Below, piece after piece: positions 1-5,275 of a stretch of 5,275 bases of DNA. Source of the stretch: Puniceicoccales bacterium. Its GTDB lineage: Bacteria > Verrucomicrobiota > Verrucomicrobiia > Opitutales > JAIRKQ01. Below the pieces are notes generated by a model. It made no database searches. It was not told the origin of the DNA and saw only the letters and a list, made by a program, of their open reading frames with translations. Numbering within the stretch: position 1 is the first letter of the stretch; every line of letters begins with the position of its first letter. The stretch lies in assembly GCA_031273725.1 (NCBI GenBank), contig JAISRG010000088.1, positions 1 through 5,275 on the forward strand. The letters run 5' to 3'. The position numbers and the translations under genes are program-made.

Positions 1-2691
1 CAAAAAAATGCCCAGGGGCAACCGTTTATCCTACATGACGGGCCTCCCTTTACCAATGGATACGTGCACATTGGGACGGCCCTGAATAAGATTTTAAAAG
101 ATATCATCGTCCGTTACAAGACAATGCGGGGGTTCCGGACGCCCTATGTCCCTGGCTGGGATTGCCATGGGTTGCCCATAGAACATAAGGTGGTCAAAGA
201 GCTCCGCGAAAAAAAAGAAAACTTCGATGCCGTGTCATTGCGCAAGGCATGCACGGAGTATTCCCGAAAATTTATAAAAACACAGCGTTCCCAATTTGAA
301 CGGCTGGGCATTCTCGCCGACTGGGACAACGATTACCGCACCATGGATCCTGCCTACGAGGAATGTGTCCTTAATTTTTTCGCAGATTGTGTTGCCCAGG
401 GGCTAGTCTATCGCAGCAAAAAACCAGTCTATTGGTCAATACCGTGCAAAACCGCATTGGCGGAGGCGGAAGTTGAATATCGGGAGCATGTCAGCCCGTC
501 GATCTGGGTAAAATTTAAACTCAGCGATGGGGCACTTGCATCTTTGAAAATTAGTGGTGCGACCTATGTGATAATTTGGACGACTACACCATGGACGATT
601 CCGGCAAACCTGGCAGTCGCCGTTCATCCAAATTTTAAGTATGTCATCCTAAACTGCGGCCATGAAAACTACCTGGTCTGCGAAGATAGGGTACAGGACT
701 TTGTCCAAAATTGCGCCATTGGCAATTTTAGTATCACTGCAACTTTTCAGGGGTCCCAGCTGGAAGGATTACAAACGATGCATCCCCTAATCGACAGGTT
801 TAGCCAAATCGTCTTGGCAAACTATGTGACAATCGATTCGGGAACGGGATGTGTCCATATTGCACCGGGGCACGGCCTCGAAGATTATAATACGGGCATC
901 GAGTATAAGCTGGATGTTTATTGCCCACTCGACGACGACGGGAAATATGTCGATGATGGGCAAATTCCTACGGAATTGGTTGGCATAAGTGTCCTCGACA
1001 GTGATGGCAAATGTGAAGCAAACGATAAAGTCATCGAGATGTTAAATTTGGAACGAGCCCTGTTGGCAAAGAAACCCTATGGACATCAGTATCCCCACTG
1101 CTGGAGATCCAAAACACCGGTAATTTTCCGTGCGATGGCCCAGTGGTTTATTGCCCTGGATAAAAACAATTTGCGCGAAAGGATGCAAACGTCCGTTGGC
1201 GGTGTAAATTGGGTACCGGCGTGGGGTGAAAATCGGATAAGGGCTGCCATTGCTTCGAGGAGCGACTGGTGCATCAGCCGCCAGCGTGTTTGGGGAATTC
1301 CATTGCCGGCATTTTACGATGAAACCGGCAACGCATTACTCGACGAACGGGTTATTCGTAGCGTTGCAAAAAAAATTGGTCAACACGGATCCGATTTCTG
1401 GTTCGAGGCCAATGAAGAGACTTTATTGGATGGGATCAAATTACCGAATGGTTTCGCCGCCAAAAAACTAAAAAAGTGCATGGATTCGCTGGATGTTTGG
1501 ATAGATTCTGGAAATAGCCACCGGGCTGTTTTAAAAACGAAAGCTCCATTGGCATGGCCGGCGGACATGTATTTGGAAGGGAGTGATCAGCATCGCGGAT
1601 GGTTCCAGTCGTCAATGTGGACGAGCATAATTTCCGGCGAAACAACTGCTCCGTTTAAAAATGTCCTAACCCATGGGTTTATTGTCGGAGAAGATAAAAA
1701 GAAAATCTCCAAAAGTGACGGAAAGCCCCAGACTGCCGATGACTATGTTAACAAATTTGGAGCGGATGTCATAAGGCTGTGGATTTCTTCGGAAGATTTC
1801 CGCGACGACATAACCATTTCCGATGACATAATAAGCCATGTGTCCGCCACCTACCGAACTTTTAGGAATACGCTGCGGTTTCAAATCGGGAATCTGTTCG
1901 ATTTTAATTTTGAAAAAAATCACATTGGACGGGAGAAAATGACATTGGTCGACAAATGGGTACTGCAAAAAACAAAAAATCTCATCGAGGCGGTTACGGC
2001 AGCCTACGATTCCTATGAAATGCACAGGGTTTATCAGCTGTTAAATAGATTTTGTTCCGTTGAACTATCGGCCACATATCATGATATTCTAAAGGATAGA
2101 TTATATACATTTGCTCCAAATTCACACGAACGTAGGTCATCCCAAACGGCAATTTACATAATTTTTAATATGCTTCTTGCATTGCTTGCGCCAATAACTA
2201 CATTTACATGCGACGAAGCAATGGCATATATGTTGAACGATAGTGATTTTGGAGAGTCTTATATCCAATTGATGGACTGGCCAAATGCGAGTACGATGGG
2301 AGATTTTTCGAACGAGGAACGGGAATTCGATACCCTATTGTCGTTCAAAACAAAAGTCAATGAGCGACTTGAGCAGGCTAGGCAAAGCAAATTAATCGGG
2401 CAATCCCTCGATGCCAAGGCGATTATCGAGATTTCTTCCGAAGACAAAATATTTCCGTTGTTGCAAAAATATCTGGAAATTTTACCCGAAATATTCATAG
2501 TGTCCCAGGTTGAAATCAAAGAAATAGCCACCGAAGGGCACTGTTCGGTTGAAATAACCACGGCAAGTGGGGAAAAATGCCCCCGCAGCTGGAAATGGGT
2601 CGATAGCCTCGTGGATGCCGGACCATTTGGTAAAGTGTCTCAAAAATGTTTTGAGGCGCTCGCTGAAAAGTATGCGGATCTTTTAAAATAA
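1..2691 (+). CDS. ileS: Isoleucyl-tRNA synthetase, 5'-truncated by the window edge
   Basis: Class I cytosolic synthetase that charges tRNA-Ile with isoleucine and edits mischarged valine. The frame is open from base 1, so the gene starts upstream; the GTG at 64 is an internal Val codon within the HIGH-region motif, not the start. Of 896 visible residues (numbered from base 1), I see HDGPPFTNG leading into HIGT at 23-26 (HIGH motif, last His replaced by Thr), the CP1 editing domain with WTTTPWTIP from 193 and HIAPGHGLED at 286-295, WCISRQRVWGIP from 423, DVWIDSG from 498, GSDQHRGWFQSS from 527, and KISKS at 568-572 (KMSKS variant). An alpha-helical anticodon-binding domain follows. The C-terminus carries a degenerate zinc site: C860 and C883 remain, but the other two expected cysteines are S863 and S880. 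Roughly 40-50 N-terminal residues are missing compared with the usual ~930. It ends in TAA, 13 nt before the next gene. Identity is very secure. Confidence 0.98.
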   Translation, partial: QKNAQGQPFILHDGPPFTNGYVHIGTALNKILKDIIVRYKTMRGFRTPYVPGWDCHGLPIEHKVVKELREKKENFDAVSLRKACTEYSRKFIKTQRSQFERLGILADWDNDYRTMDPAYEECVLNFFADCVAQGLVYRSKKPVYWSIPCKTALAEAEVEYREHVSPSIWVKFKLSDGALASLKISGATYVIIWTTTPWTIPANLAVAVHPNFKYVILNCGHENYLVCEDRVQDFVQNCAIGNFSITATFQGSQLEGLQTMHPLIDRFSQIVLANYVTIDSGTGCVHIAPGHGLEDYNTGIEYKLDVYCPLDDDGKYVDDGQIPTELVGISVLDSDGKCEANDKVIEMLNLERALLAKKPYGHQYPHCWRSKTPVIFRAMAQWFIALDKNNLRERMQTSVGGVNWVPAWGENRIRAAIASRSDWCISRQRVWGIPLPAFYDETGNALLDERVIRSVAKKIGQHGSDFWFEANEETLLDGIKLPNGFAAKKLKKCMDSLDVWIDSGNSHRAVLKTKAPLAWPADMYLEGSDQHRGWFQSSMWTSIISGETTAPFKNVLTHGFIVGEDKKKISKSDGKPQTADDYVNKFGADVIRLWISSEDFRDDITISDDIISHVSATYRTFRNTLRFQIGNLFDFNFEKNHIGREKMTLVDKWVLQKTKNLIEAVTAAYDSYEMHRVYQLLNRFCSVELSATYHDILKDRLYTFAPNSHERRSSQTAIYIIFNMLLALLAPITTFTCDEAMAYMLNDSDFGESYIQLMDWPNASTMGDFSNEEREFDTLLSFKTKVNERLEQARQSKLIGQSLDAKAIIEISSEDKIFPLLQKYLEILPEIFIVSQVEIKEIATEGHCSVEITTASGEKCPRSWKWVDSLVDAGPFGKVSQKCFEALAEKYADLLK

Positions 2692-2704
2692 CATTTACAA
2701 CGAC

Positions 2705-3454
2705 ATGAGTGTTCTAGAAAACATTGATCAGATATCCCAAAACGAGACGAAAAATAAACATTTTCCCAGAATCAGGAAAAATGATGATTCCGTTTTTTCC
2801 ATAGATGATGCCCGTGAACTAATAAAGGCCAAAAATGAAACGGATGAAACGGAAAATCAGGAGGAAGTCATTGGGAAGAAAAAGGATATCATAGCCCAGC
2901 AGATTAATACGCCGACTCCGCAAAAAGTAGGGACGGCATCCATTGCTGATATTTTCGGGTTCGATCCCACGCATTCCGCCCAAACTAATAGCCGGGATAA
3001 GAATCCAGATGAAGTTCCTCAAAAATACAGAAAATACTACAAGCTCCTGTTAAAATTGAAAAATGATCTCAAGAAGGATCTTTCAAAATTAACGGCGGAT
3101 AACCTGGCCATTTCCGTTGGCGATACCAAACAAGATCCCGTAGACCATGAAATTGAGTCCTTCGATTCGGAGTTTGCCATAACACTAATGTCCAACGAAC
3201 AGGAAGCACTGACCGAAGTTGAAGAAGCTATCCAGCGGATCTATGATGGGACCTATGGCATTTGTGAATTAACGGGGAAGCCCATAGAACCCCAACGATT
3301 GCTAGCCGTGCCATTTGCCAGATTTTCGATCGAAGGTCAGATGGAAAAAGAAAAAGAAAAAAATAAACCGGTAGAAGCTTCGAGCGGTTCGATATTCCAG
3401 ATTGACCAATCGACCGATGAGTTAGCAGACTTTGAAACCAAAGATGATGAATAA
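2705..3454 (+). CDS. Long TraR/DksA-family regulator with degenerate zinc finger
   Basis: A 249-residue DksA-like protein. Members of this family enter the RNA polymerase secondary channel and tune initiation, often with (p)ppGpp; that role is inferred here. Residues 1-105 are a charged, low-complexity extension with one hydrophobic island (TASIADIFGFDP, 77-88). Residues ~106-182 form the helical hairpin; its tip holds DPVD at 144-147, matching E. coli DksA D71-P-V-D74, but the following E149 sits where E. coli has the important A76. The C-terminal finger region GTYGICELTGKPI (182-194) and ARFSIEGQ (205-212) aligns with CxxC...CxxC, yet only C187 is kept; the other ligand positions are T190, S208 and G211. 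Residues 213-249 are a Lys/Glu-rich then acidic tail. ATG 2705 is the first Met in frame after the ileS stop; no Shine-Dalgarno is visible. E. coli DksA is about 151 residues, so this is a long form. Family is secure, exact function less so. Confidence 0.88.
   Translation: MSVLENIDQISQNETKNKHFPRIRKNDDSVFSIDDARELIKAKNETDETENQEEVIGKKKDIIAQQINTPTPQKVGTASIADIFGFDPTHSAQTNSRDKNPDEVPQKYRKYYKLLLKLKNDLKKDLSKLTADNLAISVGDTKQDPVDHEIESFDSEFAITLMSNEQEALTEVEEAIQRIYDGTYGICELTGKPIEPQRLLAVPFARFSIEGQMEKEKEKNKPVEASSGSIFQIDQSTDELADFETKDDE
3444..3454 (+). other. 11-nt overlap between the DksA-like gene and lspA
   Basis: The first lspA Met codons (3444 and 3447) lie just upstream of the TAA (3452-3454) that ends the DksA-like gene in another frame. 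With no ribosome-binding site visible upstream, termination-coupled initiation is a reasonable inference. Confidence 0.6.
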
Positions 3455-3908
3455 TTTTATCGGATACCTTTGTCTTATAATTGCATTTTTGACTACCTCG
3501 ATAGATCAAATAACCAAGGCAACTGCACGAGCTTTTATAAGAAATAACATTATTAGAATAAATTCATTCCTGTCTTTTGCCTATTCCGAAAATACGGGAG
3601 CAGCTTGGAGCATGTTTGTGGGCCATTCGTCTATTTTGGCCATATTGGGTATCGTCTCAATGGTTATCCTAGGTCTCATATACGAACAACTTGACACATC
3701 CTTTCAAAAAATTCTAGCGGCAATGATTTTCGGTGGGATTTTTGGCAATACGCTTGATAGAATTTTTCGCGGATATGTGATCGATTTCATAAGCATTGAT
3801 TTAAAATTTTACCGTTGGCCCGTATTCAACATTGCCGATAGCATTATTTGTGTTGGTATAGTAATTTTACTATTTACTTTTCGCCAAAAAGTACAAGAAG
3901 CGAGATAA
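3444..3908 (+). CDS. lspA: Lipoprotein signal peptidase (signal peptidase II)
   Basis: Inner-membrane aspartyl protease that cleaves the signal peptide from diacylglyceryl-modified prolipoproteins just before the lipidated Cys. The 154-residue product has the usual length and four hydrophobic segments (about 5-20, 62-80, 88-104, 128-147). Conserved blocks are SIDQ with D21, SENTGAAWS at 48-56, GGIFGNTLDR at 97-106, YVIDF with D114, and FNIADS with D132. D114 and D132 correspond to the catalytic aspartates (D123 and D141 in E. coli by family alignment). All key residues are present, so it should be active. I chose ATG 3444; ATG 3447 and an upstream TTG at 3432 are also in frame, with no ribosome site deciding between them. 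The gene overlaps the end of the DksA-like gene by 11 nt, which suggests translational coupling. In many bacteria lspA directly follows ileS; here the regulator sits between them. Confidence 0.96.
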   Translation: MMNNFIGYLCLIIAFLTTSIDQITKATARAFIRNNIIRINSFLSFAYSENTGAAWSMFVGHSSILAILGIVSMVILGLIYEQLDTSFQKILAAMIFGGIFGNTLDRIFRGYVIDFISIDLKFYRWPVFNIADSIICVGIVILLFTFRQKVQEAR

Positions 3909-3941
3909 ATTTGTGTTTTATTAGCTAACAGTTTTTAGAAA
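3909..3941 (+). other. Short lspA-glnQ intergenic gap without clear signals
   Basis: This AT-rich 33-nt gap is the largest spacer in the window. It holds the 8-nt palindrome TTAGCTAA but no stem followed by a T run that would make a terminator, no convincing -35/-10 pair, and no Shine-Dalgarno before ATG 3942. Read-through transcription from lspA into the transporter genes is therefore possible, though a weak promoter inside lspA cannot be excluded by eye. Confidence 0.5.
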
Positions 3942-4715
3942 ATGTCGGATTGTCAAAAGCCTTTAATTAGTATTTCGAATCTTTGCAAAGATTATGGTGA
4001 AAATAGGATTTTAAAGCATGTATCTTTCAAAATAGAAAGTGGTGATTTGGTCTCGGTAATAGGGCAATCCGGTTGCGGGAAATCAACGTTGCTGCGATGT
4101 TTAAATTGTTTGGAAGTGTTGGATGATGGAGAAATTACCATAGACGGTGTCCGGTTGCGTGCGGTGGACCATGAAAGAAATGAGGATTTTTTTTGGCAGC
4201 AAGCCCATGAATTGCGCCAGAATGTGGGAATGGTTTTTCAGTCATTTAATTTATTTCCCCATAAAACTCTGTTGGAAAACGTTACCCTTGCCCAAGTAGT
4301 TGTTAAGCACGAACAGCTGGAAAAAGCTAAAGTTTTGGCGATGTCATTGCTTGAAAAAGTTGGGCTAGGAAGTTTAAGCGGACGCTATCCCTGGAGCCTA
4401 TCCGGTGGTGAAAAACAGCGGGCAGCCATTGCTCGGGCATTGGCGATGAAACCGAAAGTCATGTTGTACGATGAGCCGACTTCTTCCCTCGACCCGGAAA
4501 TGGTAGAAGAAGTTTTACAGGTCATGCGTGACCTCGATGCGGAAGGAATGACACAAATTATCGTTACCCATGAAATGCGTTTTGCCAAAGACGCATCTGA
4601 TTATATAATTTATATGGAAAATGGTGAAATTATAGAAATTTCCGATGAGGATGAAATTTTTATAAACCCACAGGATGACAAAACTCGTAGATTTCTCAAG
4701 CAATACATGTCATGA
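3942..4715 (+). CDS. glnQ: Polar amino acid ABC transporter ATP-binding protein (GlnQ type)
   Basis: Cytoplasmic ATPase that would power import of a polar amino acid through a PAAT-family permease; glutamine is the family default, but the substrate cannot be read from the ATPase. All nucleotide-binding elements are intact: Walker A GQSGCGKST at 41-49, Q-loop Q100 in MVFQSFNLFPH, signature LSGGEKQR at 153-160, Walker B VMLYDEPT at 173-180, D-loop SSLD at 181-184, and switch His H210 in VTHEM. At 257 residues it is longer than E. coli GlnQ (~240); the extra residues are mostly an insertion around 71-90 (charged, containing FFWQQ) between the IDG strand and the Q-loop, which I recall from some other members of the family. 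ATG 3942 lies 33 nt after lspA with no Shine-Dalgarno; homology begins at about residue 7, which supports this start. Its TGA stop overlaps the ATG of the broken binding-protein gene. The symbol is by family, not by proven substrate. Confidence 0.9.
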   Translation: MSDCQKPLISISNLCKDYGENRILKHVSFKIESGDLVSVIGQSGCGKSTLLRCLNCLEVLDDGEITIDGVRLRAVDHERNEDFFWQQAHELRQNVGMVFQSFNLFPHKTLLENVTLAQVVVKHEQLEKAKVLAMSLLEKVGLGSLSGRYPWSLSGGEKQRAAIARALAMKPKVMLYDEPTSSLDPEMVEEVLQVMRDLDAEGMTQIIVTHEMRFAKDASDYIIYMENGEIIEISDEDEIFINPQDDKTRRFLKQYMS

Positions 4716-5275
4716 AAAGGTTTTGTTTTATGACATTGTTGATGTTCGAATCTATTCTATCAGCCAATGAATCAGTGTTCTACGAGGATGGGAATTTGCC
4801 AAATTTTACCGAGTTTGAGAAAGATATCATAGAACACATTGCGAAATAGCTCGGACGCAGGATAGAATTACACCAAAATGATTGTGACGGCTTAATTTCG
4901 GGCTTTCAGAGGAATCTATATTATGAGATCGTTAACCATTTTTCGCCAGAAGAAGAAAAGGAAAGCAACGTTCTCTTTTCGAGTCCATACTATGCTTGCC
5001 GCTTATCACTCATCGTTGGCATGGATATCAATAATATCAAATCCATATTCAATTGTAGTGGAGTTGTTGTCGGTATTCTCCGAAGGTCCAAGGCGGAAAG
5101 TGTTTTAATGAGCAGTCTAAGAGATATCAAAGTCATCGGCTACCCTAATAAATATTGTGCCATTTCAGACCTAAAAGACAAACGCATAGATGCAATCGTA
5201 TTGGATGGACATGTTGCCACATATTATGTTAAAAAATTATCGGGCCTAAAAATCATTGATGAGCTTGATAAAGTA
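4712..5275 (+). pseudogene. Broken amino acid ABC transporter substrate-binding protein (SBP family 3), runs off right edge
   Basis: Remnant of a periplasmic family-3 solute-binding protein, the partner of the adjacent ATPase. It starts at ATG 4712, overlapping the ATPase stop. Codons 1-18 resemble a short Sec signal peptide (basic MKR, hydrophobic core, ILSA cleavage site; no lipobox Cys). Codons 37-52 match the family's D-lA-aIAk-LGrriE helix and strand, but codon 46 is TAG (4847-4849). Homology then continues in the same frame: NDCDGLISGFQ (56-66), FSPEEEKESNVLFSSPYY (77-94), a VVVGIL strand (118-123), RIDAIVLDGHVATYYVKK (158-175), to codon 188 at the edge. Other damage: the first beta strand with its YPPF-like ligand aromatic is absent, the Arg that usually grips the ligand carboxylate is K83, and the G-S/T-T motif after the VG strand reads LRRSK (123-127). 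D165, the likely amino-group contact, remains. No frameshift is needed. Readthrough cannot be excluded, but pseudogene is the simplest call. Confidence 0.82.
4847..4849 (+). other. Premature in-frame TAG in the binding-protein gene
   Basis: The codon falls between IAK and LGRRIE, where family members usually carry Lys, Glu, Gln or Arg. AAG, GAG and CAG are each one substitution from TAG, so a single point mutation explains it. The next in-frame ATG is at 5021 (codon 104), inside the fold, so re-initiation would not give a whole binding protein. Confidence 0.85.

Noticed and set aside
64..66. GTG as the ileS start
   Set aside because: It encodes the residue just before HIGT, and conserved IleRS sequence (HDGPPFTNG) continues upstream in frame to base 1.
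1666..2025. 119-codon minus-strand open frame opposite ileS
   Set aside because: It lies wholly opposite conserved ileS catalytic and linker sequence and shows no family motif; a mirror of codon bias.
3432..3443. TTG start four codons upstream for lspA
   Set aside because: It adds only four residues of no conserved content; ATG 3444 or 3447 is the more ordinary choice.
3228..3509. 93-codon minus-strand open frame across the DksA-like/lspA junction
   Set aside because: It is antisense to two well-supported genes and its product looks like no known family.
3909..3941. Rho-independent terminator or strong promoter between lspA and glnQ
   Set aside because: TTAGCTAA is too short a palindrome for a terminator stem, and no -35/-10 pair with normal spacing is convincing.
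4847..4849. Pyrrolysine or reassigned TAG
   Set aside because: No supporting gene or downstream signal is visible, only one TAG is involved, and the gene carries other damage. It is kept only as an alternative to test.
4923..5108. 61-codon plus-strand open frame starting at ATG 4923
   Set aside because: It lies in a different frame from the clear SBP-family homology spanning 4850-5275, has no recognisable features and no ribosome site; it is a shadow.
4712..5275. Frameshift inside the binding-protein remnant
   Set aside because: Conserved family blocks before and after the TAG are all in one frame, so only a nonsense change and in-frame losses are needed.

Overview
The window is a co-directional gene cluster, all on the plus strand, with almost no non-coding DNA. 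It starts inside ileS (isoleucyl-tRNA synthetase, 5' end outside the window). It continues with a long TraR/DksA-family regulator, lspA (lipoprotein signal peptidase), a polar amino acid (GlnQ-type) ABC transporter ATPase, and a broken gene for the matching periplasmic binding protein, which runs off the right edge.

Organism: a bacterium with a Gram-negative style periplasmic transporter. The order ileS - long DksA-like gene - lspA, together with a DksA-like protein carrying a ~100-residue low-complexity N-terminal extension, fits the Verrucomicrobiota/Chlamydiota side of the PVC group, most likely a verrucomicrobial (Opitutae-like) lineage. This is inference from remembered gene order and protein style, not from a database search. 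Moderate-to-low GC, many A tracts, a freshly broken transporter gene and eroded zinc-ligand cysteines would suit a host-associated lineage with a decaying genome, but one window cannot establish that.

Layout: 1-2691 ileS (partial); 13-nt gap; 2705-3454 DksA-like gene; lspA at 3444-3908 overlaps its end by 11 nt; 33-nt gap without a visible terminator; 3942-4715 glnQ-like ATPase; 4712-5275 binding-protein pseudogene, overlapping the ATPase stop by 4 nt (ATGA). The first three genes look like one transcription unit (translation, transcription control, lipoprotein maturation). The last two look like the start of an amino acid uptake operon that is either read through from lspA or has its own weak promoter. 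No stretch over 300 bases lacks a gene or gene remnant.

Most notable: the binding-protein gene keeps one uninterrupted homologous reading frame across 188 codons except for a single in-frame TAG at codon 46. It also lacks the usual first beta strand and has changed ligand-contact positions. The ATPase next to it keeps every catalytic motif. In addition, the IleRS C-terminal zinc site has two of four cysteines replaced by serine, and the DksA-like protein keeps only one of four finger cysteines. I found no sign of a CRISPR array, mobile element, RNA gene or clearly new system.
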